Below, in pieces: positions 1-7,637 of a DNA stretch of 33,605 nt. How positions within the stretch are numbered: position 1 is the first letter of the stretch; each line of letters begins with the position of its first letter. The stretch spans positions 1 to 33,605 of the forward strand of contig CAMHAV010000015.1 of NCBI GenBank assembly GCA_946182865.1, read 5' to 3'. Origin of the DNA: an uncultured Clostridia bacterium. Its GTDB lineage: Bacteria > Bacillota > Clostridia > Oscillospirales > Acutalibacteraceae. The position numbers and the translations under genes are program-made. The notes under the pieces are model-generated. The model saw only the letters and a program-made list of their open reading frames with translations. It was not told where the DNA came from and ran no database searches.

Positions 1-1
1 G

Positions 2-943
2 TCATGACTTCGCCAGACTGCACCGACCGAGAAAGTAGACAAACGGACGGTTAAAGAGCGCGGCGGTATAGGTCAGACCGCTGTAGGAGAGCGTCACGGC
101 GAGCATAATGGCCATCAGCGCCACAAATTCGCCCTCCCAGGGAAAAGTGACGAACGAAAAAAGGGTGGCGTACCCGTAAGCGCCCCATTCTGTGAGTGTC
201 AGCAGCACCTTTATGCGGCGGCGCAGCCGACCGCGCAGGGGAATCAGATAGTCCATGCATATCTCGCATATAAACACGCCCAGCAGTATCTCGGCAAATC
301 CCCGCAGCATGCTTTTGTAGAAAAGACAGTCCCATAGGTTGACTTCGGTGAGACGGCCGTATTTCTGCCCGAGATAGCCGATGATCATGCATCCGGCAAC
401 GGGGGCCGCGACCTTGCTGAAAACCGAGGCGTATCTCCGGCAGAGCGGATAGATGACGGCCGAACTGATGAGCATGACGGAAAGATACCACTCCACGCCG
501 TTGAGGTTGGCGGAGGGAATGCCCGACCATTGCACCAGCAGTACATCGGGAAGCGAATCGATCAACAGTCTGGCGGCGGCTAGCCACTTCATTTTCTCGC
601 TCCATACGGTGACGATAAAAATGATGGCGAAAGCGATCAGATGACAGGGAAAAACGCCCTTGCATTTTTTGCCCAGATAACGCAGTGTGCTGCGGCCGAG
701 GTCATCGGCGGAGGCTGGCGCAGCCGGTTCTTTCCGCGCGCTTTGCGCGAGGAAGATTCCCGTGAGAAGAAAGAAAAATTCCACCCCGATGGCGCCGTGC
801 GGACAGAGCGAGAGATTCAGGCGAATGCCGTCGATTCTTTGGTGAAAGAAGTTTTTTTCGATGTGAAAGAGCAAAATATACAGGCTGAAAAGAAAGCGCC
901 AAAGCTCCAGTGTGCCGTTTCGTTTGTTCAGGGGGTGTATCAT
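2..943 (-). CDS. Acyltransferase family 3 membrane protein (OafA/YrhL-like), C-terminally short
   Basis: A multi-pass membrane protein of 313 residues. The N-terminus (RNGTLELWRFLFSLYILLFH) matches the start of acyltransferase 3 family proteins, which O-acetylate or otherwise acylate cell-surface polysaccharides; the early HIEK segment carries the family's conserved histidine. About eight hydrophobic segments follow. A GGAGG ribosome site lies 12 nt before the ATG, and a perfect promoter lies at 994-1022. The stop at 2-4 falls right after FLGRCSLAKS, where family members normally have a 'GxxSxxxYLxH' segment and one or two more membrane helices. The gene is therefore either truncated or carries a frameshift at the window edge. 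The substrate cannot be told from the sequence. Confidence 0.8.
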   Translation of the reverse strand: MIHPLNKRNGTLELWRFLFSLYILLFHIEKNFFHQRIDGIRLNLSLCPHGAIGVEFFFLLTGIFLAQSARKEPAAPASADDLGRSTLRYLGKKCKGVFPCHLIAFAIIFIVTVWSEKMKWLAAARLLIDSLPDVLLVQWSGIPSANLNGVEWYLSVMLISSAVIYPLCRRYASVFSKVAAPVAGCMIIGYLGQKYGRLTEVNLWDCLFYKSMLRGFAEILLGVFICEICMDYLIPLRGRLRRRIKVLLTLTEWGAYGYATLFSFVTFPWEGEFVALMAIMLAVTLSYSGLTYTAALFNRPFVYFLGRCSLAKS

Positions 944-993
944 GGCTGTGCTTGCCTCCGGTGGGATGATGTCGTTAGTACATATCTTTGCTC

Positions 994-1022
994 ATTATAA
1001 CCATTATAATACCGTTTGTCAA
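994..1022 (-). promoter_or_regulatory. Sigma-A promoter of the acyltransferase gene
   Basis: On the minus strand TTGACA (1017-1022) is followed after exactly 17 nt by TATAAT (994-999). This is a perfect consensus, about 50 nt upstream of the acyltransferase start at 943. Confidence 0.75.
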
Positions 1023-1111
1023 ATCATTTGTATGTGTTGTATCAAAAGGGTAAAAGAAAAATAACAAATAGTAAAAATTTTATTCCTGCTATTTATTTTA
1101 TTAAAAATATG

Positions 1112-1159
1112 TGTTATGATATAAAACAAAAGAAATACCATCCAACAAACGATTGGATG
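1112..1159 (+). promoter_or_regulatory. Extended -10 promoter and leader hairpin before the first deacetylase
   Basis: TGTTATGAT (1112-1120) fits an extended -10 element; no good -35 is visible upstream in the AT-rich stretch. In the expected leader CATCCAA (1139-1145) and TTGGATG (1153-1159) form a 7-bp hairpin with a 7-nt loop. There is no T-run, so it is more likely a 5' stability element than a terminator. Confidence 0.45.
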
Positions 1160-1187
1160 ATAGCAGCAGATGAAAAGGTGATGTCTA

Positions 1188-2213
1188 ATGAAGAAAAAGA
1201 AAGCTACGCCATTTGAATCGCTTCCGGTGATTCTCACATTTATCGTGCTGTTTGTGTTTTTTGGAGTGGCGCTTGCCAGCATGACCGAAAAAAACAAGCA
1301 GGATTACACCATGGACAAGGTTTCGGCGTTTGATCTGGCGTCGGAGGGGGAATATTCCTTTGTGGAAGTGGATGAGGGCAACGGAAAGCGGTATTATGTG
1401 GTGACCAAAAACGCAACGCAAACCACATCCGCGCTGCCTAAGCCGGACGGTTCCTCCGCTTCGCAGGAGGAGGCTACACTGCCTGTGGCGGCCACCACTG
1501 TGACGATGACTAAAGATGCCGCCGTCACGACCACTACCAAGGAGACCACGACCACCACTTCGGCGCCCAATGATGAGAACAGCAAGCGGCGGATCGCTTA
1601 TCTCACCTTTGACGACGGCCCGTCCGAAAATACCCGCAAGATTCTGGATATTCTGGACAAATATAATGTCAAAGCCACGTTTTTTGTGATTTACCATAAG
1701 GGTATGGAGAGCGAGTACAAGGAGATCGTCAATCGCGGACATACCATCGCGCTGCACAGCTATACCCACAGCTACCGCAAGATTTACAAGAGCGAGGATG
1801 CGTTTTTTGACGATTTGCAGCAGATTCACGACTATGTGCAGTCGGTGACGGGAGTGGATTCCCGTATTATGCGGTTCCCCGGCGGTTCCAGCAACACCAT
1901 CAGCAACAAATACTGCAAGGATATTATGAAGAAGCTCAAGCCAGATGTATTGGAAAGAGGTTACATCTATCATGACTGGAATGTGGACAGCACCGACGCG
2001 TCGGGCAACAACCGTGATGTGGAAGTGCTTCTCAAAAACGTCAAGAAAAATCTGACCTCCTACCGTCAGGTGGATGTCCTCATGCACGACACCGGCAGGA
2101 TGAAGCAGACCACCGTGGAAGCACTGCCGAGCATTATCGAGTACATCCGCTCGCAGGGCTATGAGATGGAGGCCATCACCGAGGATTCCAAGCCCATCCG
2201 ACATGGCTGGTAA
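1188..2213 (+). CDS. CE4 polysaccharide deacetylase, membrane-anchored (paralogue 1)
   Basis: The 341-residue product has a lysine-rich N-terminus and one membrane segment (about residues 12-31), so the catalytic part faces outward. A Thr/Ser-rich linker covers residues 80-135. The NodB/CE4 domain then shows all family motifs: TFDDGPS with metal and base residues D142/D143, HSYTH with metal ligands H190 and H194, RFPGGSS, HDWNVDS and LMHDTG. Such enzymes remove N-acetyl groups from wall or surface polysaccharides, commonly peptidoglycan, which gives lysozyme resistance. The ATG is preceded by AAAGGTG at 7 nt. The next gene is a close paralogue on the same strand. Peptidoglycan as substrate is inferred from the architecture, not shown. 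Confidence 0.88.
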   Translation: MKKKKATPFESLPVILTFIVLFVFFGVALASMTEKNKQDYTMDKVSAFDLASEGEYSFVEVDEGNGKRYYVVTKNATQTTSALPKPDGSSASQEEATLPVAATTVTMTKDAAVTTTTKETTTTTSAPNDENSKRRIAYLTFDDGPSENTRKILDILDKYNVKATFFVIYHKGMESEYKEIVNRGHTIALHSYTHSYRKIYKSEDAFFDDLQQIHDYVQSVTGVDSRIMRFPGGSSNTISNKYCKDIMKKLKPDVLERGYIYHDWNVDSTDASGNNRDVEVLLKNVKKNLTSYRQVDVLMHDTGRMKQTTVEALPSIIEYIRSQGYEMEAITEDSKPIRHGW

Positions 2214-2214
2214 C

Positions 2215-2310
2215 AGCGCTCACATTCGTTCGCTAAGATAATAGATAATAAAGAATAGATAATAGATAATAGAAAATGAGCGCTGCGCGCTTAATTTCAC
2301 ATTTCACATT
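2215..2310. repeat. Dispersed intergenic AT-rich repeat with GC palindromes
   Basis: Between the two deacetylase genes lies AGCGCT, then a run of ATAG/ATAAT units (2231-2275), a GC palindrome around 2279-2291 (AGCGCTGCGCGCT) and a TTCACAT direct repeat (2296-2310). The 26 nt at 2231-2256 recur exactly at 33580-33605. A similar AT-rich repeat with a small GC hairpin lies at 12112-12178. It looks like a small non-coding repeat family rather than coding sequence. Confidence 0.6.
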
Positions 2311-2335
2311 AACAAAAAGGGGGGGTGGACTTGAT

Positions 2336-3460
2336 TTGGACGAGAAAAAACAGGAAGCCGGCGTTTATCTGTATATTCCGATGGTGCTGACGGTGGCGTT
2401 TCTGATCGGCTGCTTCTCCGTGTCGCTGGCGGCGGTGCGGCGAAATGTCAGCGGGCTGACGGCTGACGTTTCGGTTTCACAGAGCGACCGTGCAGACGGG
2501 CGCGGCACCGTGCGGCGGTCGGCGCTCAAAGAAAGTGAAGGGCTTCGCTACAGAATGGTCAGCGCTGCCGATGTGTATGAGCTGCGTCCCAGACAAGCCG
2601 CCCCGTCGGAGAAGGACAGCGCTTCTTCCACGGAAAATGCATCTGCCGCGACGACAAACGCTACTTCCGCGACGACAAACGCCACTTCTACGACGGAAGA
2701 AAAAAACACCGCGACAGAAGCGGAAACAACCGCGACGGAACCGGAAACGGTTTCCACTCAGCCCGCCGAACCCGAAAAAGAGGTGCTGGTGCTTCCCAAC
2801 GACCACTATATCAATTTCATCCCGCCCAAAGAGGATCATGTCGCCTATCTGACCTTTGACGACGGTCCCTCCGAATACACCGAGGAAATTCTGGATATTC
2901 TGGATTATTACGATGTCAAGGCCACCTTCTTCGTCATCTATCACAAGGATATGGCGGACAAGTACAAGGCCATCGTAGACCGGGGACACACCATCGCGCT
3001 TCATACATATACGCACAATTACAAAAAGGTCTATCGCAGCGAGAAAGCGTTTTTCAACGAGCTGACCAGCATCAGCGATTATATTTACAGCGTGACAGGC
3101 GTTCGCACCAAAATCATCCGGTTCCCCGGCGGTTCGAGCAACACGGTGAGCAATTATTATTGCCGTGACATTATGAAGACGCTCAAAAAGAGCGTGCCGG
3201 CAAGGGGCTATGTCTATCATGACTGGAATGTGGACAGCGGCGACGCGGCCGCCACCAATCTCGCGCCGGAAAAGCTGCTGGCCAATGTGCAGGCGCGGCT
3301 GAACAAATACCGCAAGCCGGATATTCTGATGCATGACACAGGCGCGTCCAAACGCACCACGGTGGATACGCTTCCCGCTATTATCGAGTACATCTATTCG
3401 CAGGGCTACACCATGGACAAACTCACCCTCGACAGCTACGCGGTGCATCACGACTGGTAA
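2336..3460 (+). CDS. CE4 polysaccharide deacetylase, membrane-anchored (paralogue 2)
   Basis: This is a tandem paralogue of the upstream gene with the same plan: a short cytoplasmic start, one membrane segment (IPMVLTVAFLIGCFSVSLAA), a Thr/Ala/Glu-rich linker, and a C-terminal CE4 domain. Motifs present are TFDDGPS (D175/D176), HTYTH (H223, H227), RFPGGSS, HDWNVDSGD and LMHDTG, so it should be an active metal-dependent deacetylase. An in-frame ATG exists at 2276, but it lies in the intergenic repeat and lacks a ribosome site. The TTG at 2336 follows AAGGGGGGGTGG at about 7 nt and gives a 374-residue protein, so it is preferred. A separate promoter is not obvious; it may be read through from the first gene. 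Confidence 0.87.
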   Translation: MDEKKQEAGVYLYIPMVLTVAFLIGCFSVSLAAVRRNVSGLTADVSVSQSDRADGRGTVRRSALKESEGLRYRMVSAADVYELRPRQAAPSEKDSASSTENASAATTNATSATTNATSTTEEKNTATEAETTATEPETVSTQPAEPEKEVLVLPNDHYINFIPPKEDHVAYLTFDDGPSEYTEEILDILDYYDVKATFFVIYHKDMADKYKAIVDRGHTIALHTYTHNYKKVYRSEKAFFNELTSISDYIYSVTGVRTKIIRFPGGSSNTVSNYYCRDIMKTLKKSVPARGYVYHDWNVDSGDAAATNLAPEKLLANVQARLNKYRKPDILMHDTGASKRTTVDTLPAIIEYIYSQGYTMDKLTLDSYAVHHDW

Positions 3461-3469
3461 TGACCGACC

Positions 3470-3522
3470 GAACAAAAAACATTCCCGGATGGGGGACAAA
3501 CGTCTCTGTACATCCGGGAATG
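3470..3522 (-). terminator. Rho-independent terminator of the methionine aminopeptidase gene
   Basis: A perfect 12-bp inverted repeat, CATTCCCGGATG (3480-3491) and CATCCGGGAATG (3511-3522), has a 19-nt loop. On the minus strand it is followed at once by TTTTTTGTT, so it terminates the leftward gene. It may also stop the converging deacetylase transcript, but the plus-strand side lacks a T-run. Confidence 0.8.
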
Positions 3523-3564
3523 CATTGTCTTGACAGGTATGGTAAAATTTGGAAAAGAGAAACA

Positions 3565-4437
3565 TCAGTAAGAAATGATCTCGTAGCCGTCTTCGGTCAC
3601 GGCCACCTGAATTTCCCACTGGGCGGAGGGCTTGCCGTCGGCGGTGTAGATCGTCCAGCCGTCGTCCTCGTCCTCATAGATTTCGTAAGAACCCATGTTG
3701 ATCATCGGCTCGATGGTAAAGACCAGACCGGGCACCATCAGCATTTCGGTGCCGGGCAGTGAGACATAGCTAACCCACGGGTCTTCGTGAAATTCCAGAC
3801 CGATGCCGTGTCCTCCGATATCCCGTACAACGCTGTAGCCGTTTTCGATGGCGAATTGGTTGATGGCGTTGCCCATATCCCCCAAAAAGCCCCATGGCTT
3901 GACCTGCTCCAGACCGACGGCAAGGCTTTGCTTGGTGATCTCCACCAGACGCTTCTTTTCGGGGGAAACCTCACCGATGCAGAACATACGGGAAGAATCG
4001 GAAAAATAGCCGTTCAGAATGGTGGAGCAGTCCACGTTAATGATGTCGCCCTCTTTCAGCACGCGGTCGGGAGAGGGGATGCCGTGGCACACCACGTTGT
4101 CGATGGAAGTGCAGACGCTTTTGGGGTAGCCCTCATAATGGAGCGGAGCCGGAATGCCGCCGCGCCGCACCGTCTGTTCGTACACCCACTGGTCGATTTC
4201 TTCGGTGGTTACGCCTGCCCGGATATGCTCCGCGACGTAATCGAGCACCGCGATATTGATATTGGCGCTTTCCTTGATTTTTTCGATCTGCGCGGGAGTT
4301 TTGAGTAATTCGTGAGGCGGCACCTCTGCGCCCGCCGCCGCGAAATCGTGAATCTTACGGTCGAAGTCGATGTGGCATTTTTTGTATTTTTTGCCGCTGC
4401 CGCACCAGCAGGGATCGTTTCTGCCGATTTTGAACAT
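3565..4437 (-). CDS. map: Type I methionine aminopeptidase with N-terminal SEC-C zinc motif
   Basis: The enzyme removes the initiator methionine from nascent proteins in the cytoplasm. The first 25 residues hold a SEC-C type zinc motif (DPCWCGSGKKYKKCH), typical of the longer clostridial MAP form and thought to help ribosome contact. The M24 domain shows the five metal ligands in order: NVDCS and FSDSS (two Asp), GHGIGLEFHEDP (His), FTIEPMIN (Glu) and QWEIQVAVTEDG (Glu). An in-frame ATG at 4476 exists, but the ATG at 4437 follows AAGGAGAG at good spacing and gives the SEC-C motif right at the N-terminus (290 residues). The gene is monocistronic, divergent from ftsE, and ends in a strong terminator. 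Confidence 0.93.
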   Translation of the reverse strand: MFKIGRNDPCWCGSGKKYKKCHIDFDRKIHDFAAAGAEVPPHELLKTPAQIEKIKESANINIAVLDYVAEHIRAGVTTEEIDQWVYEQTVRRGGIPAPLHYEGYPKSVCTSIDNVVCHGIPSPDRVLKEGDIINVDCSTILNGYFSDSSRMFCIGEVSPEKKRLVEITKQSLAVGLEQVKPWGFLGDMGNAINQFAIENGYSVVRDIGGHGIGLEFHEDPWVSYVSLPGTEMLMVPGLVFTIEPMINMGSYEIYEDEDDGWTIYTADGKPSAQWEIQVAVTEDGYEIISY

Positions 4438-4487
4438 GGAATCTCTCCTTTTCTTATTCCGAAATCCGTTAAACAATTAACGATATC

Positions 4488-4496
4488 ATTGTAGCA
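4488..4496 (-). promoter_or_regulatory. Extended -10 promoter for map
   Basis: Read on the minus strand, TGCTACAAT (4488-4496) is an extended -10 element about 50 nt upstream of the chosen map start. The -35 region is weak. Confidence 0.5.
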
Positions 4497-4536
4497 TATG
4501 GATTCGTTTTTTTAAAGAAATATTTTCATAAGATTC

Positions 4537-4579
4537 GTTACACTTTTGTAACACTTGCCATTTCCGAATGGTTTATAAT
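4537..4579 (+). promoter_or_regulatory. Putative ftsE promoter region with small palindrome
   Basis: A consensus TATAAT lies at 4574-4579. TTGCCA (4555-4560) is too close (13 nt) to be a normal -35, so the -35 is unclear. GTTACA (4537-4542) and TGTAAC (4547-4552) form a 6-bp inverted repeat just upstream that could be an operator, but this is only a shape in the sequence. Confidence 0.4.
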
Positions 4580-4634
4580 GTTCCTGTAAAAAAAGTGAGG
4601 GCCTGTATAGTATTGAAGGAGTGAAATTAAAGGT

Positions 4635-5321
4635 TTGATAGAATTTCGCAATGTATATAAGACCTATGACAATGGAACCAAGGCTCTGCGCGATCTCAAT
4701 CTGCGAGTCAACGAGGGCGAATTTGTGTTTATCGTCGGTTCTTCCGGCGCGGGCAAATCCACGCTGCTCAAGATTCTCATGCGCGAAGAAACGCCCAACA
4801 GCGGCGAGGTGATTGTCAACAATACCCGCCTTTCCACTCTGAGACACAGAGATATTCCGTATTACAGACGCACTTTGGGCATGGTGTTTCAGGATTTCCG
4901 CCTGATTCCCAATATGACGGTGTTTGATAACGTGGCGTTTGCCATGCGCGTGACGGGCGCGAGCACCAAGGCGATCCGCAAAAAGGTGCCGTATGTGCTG
5001 GCGCATGTGGGACTGGCCGAAAAATCCAAGTGCTTTCCCAACGAGCTTTCGGGCGGCGAGCAGCAGCGCGTCGGACTGGCGCGCGCCCTCATCAATAACC
5101 CCGCGCTCATCATCGCGGACGAGCCGACAGGCAACGTGGACCCGCGCATGAGCTTTGAAATCGTGGATATGCTCAACCAGATCAACCGCAACAACGGCAC
5201 AACCATTCTGATGGTGACCCACGAGCACGCGCTGGTCAGAAAGTTCCGCCGCCGTATCATCGAGATACAAAACGGCGAGTTGGTGGCGGACAGCGGCCCG
5301 GAGGTCGATTACTATGTTTAA
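4635..5321 (+). CDS. ftsE: Cell division ATP-binding protein FtsE
   Basis: This 228-residue ABC ATPase pairs with FtsX in the cytoplasmic membrane and powers control of wall hydrolases at the division site. All ABC motifs are visible: Walker A GSSGAGKS (residues 35-42), Q-loop FQDFRLIPN, signature LSGGEQQRVGLARAL, Walker B ALIIADEPTGNVDP and H-loop VTHEH. The opening MIEFRNVYKTY is typical of FtsE. The start is TTG at 4635 with GAAGGAG about 13 nt upstream, slightly long spacing; no in-frame ATG fits better. The last 8 nt overlap ftsX, which implies coupled translation. Confidence 0.96.
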   Translation: MIEFRNVYKTYDNGTKALRDLNLRVNEGEFVFIVGSSGAGKSTLLKILMREETPNSGEVIVNNTRLSTLRHRDIPYYRRTLGMVFQDFRLIPNMTVFDNVAFAMRVTGASTKAIRKKVPYVLAHVGLAEKSKCFPNELSGGEQQRVGLARALINNPALIIADEPTGNVDPRMSFEIVDMLNQINRNNGTTILMVTHEHALVRKFRRRIIEIQNGELVADSGPEVDYYV

Positions 5322-6237
5322 TAATTTCAAATATCTGGTTCGCGAGGGCCTGCGCAACGCCTGGGCGAACCGCCTGATGACGCTCGCTTCGGTGGGCGTA
5401 TTGGTTTGCTGTTTGGTGCTGATGGGCAGCGCCGTGCTGGTGTCGGTGAACATCTCGCACGCGATGAAATGGCTGCAAGACCAGAATGTGGTCATGGTGT
5501 TTCTCAACAGCACAGTGAGCGGCAGCGACGCCTCCTATACGGTGAGCGACGTGCGCAACCAGATTCTCAGCGTGGACAACGTGGACGAGAACAACGTCGA
5601 GTTTATCTCCAAAGAAAAGGGTTTTCAATCCCTGCTCGACCGCTTTGATGAAAAGCTGAAAATCATAGATTCTCTCGGCGACACGGCCAACATCCTGCCC
5701 GACGCTTTCCGCGTCGGCTTCAAAGACCCCACACGGTATGAAACCACGGTGCAGCAGCTCAAAAATCTCGATGTGGTCTACACCGTCAGGGACAACCGCA
5801 AATATGCCGAAAAGCTGATGGGCATCAACAAGACCGTCACGGTGGTGGGCGTGTGGATTGTGGGACTGCTGCTGGTGGTTTCGCTCTTCATCATTACCAA
5901 TACCATCAAGCTGACGATGATGGTGCGCAAGCTGGAAATTTCGATCATGAAGTCGGTGGGCGCCACCGATTGGTTTATACGAATGCCGTTCCTCGTGGAA
6001 GGCATTGTGATAGGACTCACGGCGGGCATTCTTTCGTTTGCTTTGGTGTCCTACATCTACTCGGCGGCGACGTCCGCGATTTCATCTATTATGTCAGCGG
6101 GAGCGCTTCCCTATATGTCGATGATCTGGTGGCTGCTGCTGGCCTTTCTGGGCAGCGGCGTGCTTTCGGGCGCGCTGGGAAGTTTGTTCTCAATCAGCAA
6201 ATATCTGAAAGATGATGGAGGTGTCAGCGGTGATTGA
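5314..6237 (+). CDS. ftsX: Cell division permease-like protein FtsX
   Basis: The 307-residue integral membrane partner of FtsE. Residues about 22-45 form the first membrane helix, followed by a large extracytoplasmic loop (about 50-175) that in this family contacts the wall hydrolase. Three further helices lie at about 178-200, 225-250 and 272-295. The cytoplasmic start FKYLVREGLRNAWANRLMTLAS is characteristic. There is no ABC-transporter substrate; the complex transmits ATP hydrolysis across the membrane. The gene overlaps ftsE by 8 nt (ATG inside the ftsE end), and its own end overlaps the M23 hydrolase gene by 8 nt. This makes that hydrolase the likely FtsEX effector. Confidence 0.95.
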   Translation: MFNNFKYLVREGLRNAWANRLMTLASVGVLVCCLVLMGSAVLVSVNISHAMKWLQDQNVVMVFLNSTVSGSDASYTVSDVRNQILSVDNVDENNVEFISKEKGFQSLLDRFDEKLKIIDSLGDTANILPDAFRVGFKDPTRYETTVQQLKNLDVVYTVRDNRKYAEKLMGINKTVTVVGVWIVGLLLVVSLFIITNTIKLTMMVRKLEISIMKSVGATDWFIRMPFLVEGIVIGLTAGILSFALVSYIYSAATSAISSIMSAGALPYMSMIWWLLLAFLGSGVLSGALGSLFSISKYLKDDGGVSGD

Positions 6238-7456
6238 TTCAACCGTAACAGAAAAACATGTCAGACTTTCGGCCGCAAAGGTCATTGTCAGCATCATTGT
6301 GGTGCTGTCGGTCTTTGCCCTGGCGGTCGAAATGATGCCCTCCGACAGTGAGGTCGGCGTGACCGCATCGGCCGCCACTGCGTCAGAGCTGAAAAACAAG
6401 CAGGCACAGCTGGAAAGCCAGCAGAAAAATATTTCCAGCAAGCTGTCCGCCCTCAGAAAGAGCAAGGCGGCCGCGCAGGAGCAGCTCGACCTGGTCAATG
6501 AGCTGGTGGAAAATCTCCAGACCCAGATCACCACGGTGAACAACCAGATCAACGCCGCCAACGCGGAGATCAAGGAGATCGAGGACGAGATCGCCGCCAA
6601 GGATCAGGAAATCGAGGAAAGCAAGGATAAGTTTAAGGAGCGCATGAAAGCGATCTATATCTCCGGCGACATGACGGGCGGTCTGGAACTGCTGCTGTGT
6701 TCGGGCAGTTTGCAGGAGTTCATCTCCAACAGCGTGTATCTGGAAGCCATGGCGAAGTATGATCAGGGACTCATTGACGAACTGACCAGCGACAAGGAAG
6801 GCTATCAGGATAAAAAAGCGCAGGTCGAGGAACACAAAAAGGAGATCGACGCGCAAAAGACCGAGCTGGCCGCGAAAAAGACCGAGTTGGACGCGCAGCA
6901 GAAGGAAGCGGAAGCCCTGATGAAGCAGATCAAGGCGGACGAGGATGCCTACAAGAAAAAGCAGGCGGAGATCGACCTGCAAATGGCGCAGGCGAGAGCC
7001 GCACTGGATGCGTTGGTGAGCAAGAACACCTCCAATTCCCAGAACACGGCCTATGTAGGCGGTTCGTTTGCATGGCCGACGCCGGGCTATAAGAGAATTA
7101 CCTCTCCCTTTGGTTACCGTACCTATACCCTCCACGGCAAAAAGATCAGCAGTTACCACAAGGGCATTGACATCGGTGCGCCCAGCGGCGCGAAGATCAT
7201 CGCCTCCAACGGCGGCACGGTTGTGACCAGCGCCTACAACGCGGGCGGCTACGGCAACTATGTCATCATCGACCACGGCGGCGGAAAGATGACCGTCTAC
7301 GGTCATATGAGCAAGCGCGGCGTGAGTGTGGGACAGTCCGTCAGCAAGGCGCAGCAGATCGGCCTGGTCGGTTCCACGGGACGTTCCACCGGCCCTCACC
7401 TCCACTTCGAGATCCGCATCAACGGCACGGCCGTCAATCCGATCAACTACTTATGA
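6230..7456 (+). CDS. Coiled-coil M23 (LytM) peptidoglycan endopeptidase, likely FtsEX effector
   Basis: The 408-residue protein has one membrane or signal segment (about residues 15-34), a long heptad-rich coiled coil (about 45-275, rich in K/E/Q/A) and a C-terminal LytM/M23 domain (about 285-408). Zinc ligands H310 and D314 (HKGIDIG) and the HLH pair H390/H392 (GPHLHFE) are present, so it should be an active Zn endopeptidase cutting peptide cross-links. The layout matches EnvC/PcsB/CwlO-type FtsEX partners, and unlike EnvC it keeps catalytic residues. Although ATGs exist at 6212 and 6215, the GTG at 6230 has GGAGGTG at 6 nt and yields the same 8-nt overlap as ftsE-ftsX. A strong terminator follows at 7480. 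Confidence 0.92.
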   Translation: MIDSTVTEKHVRLSAAKVIVSIIVVLSVFALAVEMMPSDSEVGVTASAATASELKNKQAQLESQQKNISSKLSALRKSKAAAQEQLDLVNELVENLQTQITTVNNQINAANAEIKEIEDEIAAKDQEIEESKDKFKERMKAIYISGDMTGGLELLLCSGSLQEFISNSVYLEAMAKYDQGLIDELTSDKEGYQDKKAQVEEHKKEIDAQKTELAAKKTELDAQQKEAEALMKQIKADEDAYKKKQAEIDLQMAQARAALDALVSKNTSNSQNTAYVGGSFAWPTPGYKRITSPFGYRTYTLHGKKISSYHKGIDIGAPSGAKIIASNGGTVVTSAYNAGGYGNYVIIDHGGGKMTVYGHMSKRGVSVGQSVSKAQQIGLVGSTGRSTGPHLHFEIRINGTAVNPINYL

Positions 7457-7479
7457 TTCGTTCTTTCCTTTCTTTCTCT

Positions 7480-7523
7480 CTGTCCGACCAAGTGTCATGG
7501 CACTTGGCCGGACAGATTTTTTT
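7480..7523 (+). terminator. Rho-independent terminator of the ftsE-ftsX-M23 operon
   Basis: CTGTCCGACCAAGTG (7480-7494) pairs with CACTTGGCCGGACAG (7501-7515) with one mismatch and a 6-nt loop, followed by a run of seven T. Confidence 0.9.
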
Positions 7524-7573
7524 GGATTTTTTAATTTTTTTTCAAATTATAGGTTTATATTCGGCGCGGGATA

Positions 7574-7595
7574 TGCTATGATATGGGTGTATAAT
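7574..7595 (+). promoter_or_regulatory. Putative promoter elements for the S41 gene
   Basis: TGCTATGAT (7574-7582) is an extended -10, and a second -10-like TATAAT lies at 7590-7595. No good -35 is seen for either. Both sit between the upstream terminator and the S41 start at 7638, so one of them should serve the S41-lipoprotein pair. Confidence 0.45.
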
Positions 7596-7637
7596 CTGTA
7601 TAGTCTGTTCGTTATGATAAAAAGAGGTGCTTTTCAG

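Noticed and set aside
51-665. Long open frame on the minus strand overlapping the acyltransferase
   Set aside because: It is rich in Arg/His, has no family signature and no ribosome site; the membrane protein in the other frame has all family features.
1016-1216. 66-codon plus-strand frame before the first deacetylase
   Set aside because: It runs through promoter elements and the ribosome site of the deacetylase, and its sequence is just AT-rich.
5257-5628. Minus-strand frame across the ftsE-ftsX junction
   Set aside because: His/Arg-rich shadow of well-supported ftsE and ftsX genes.
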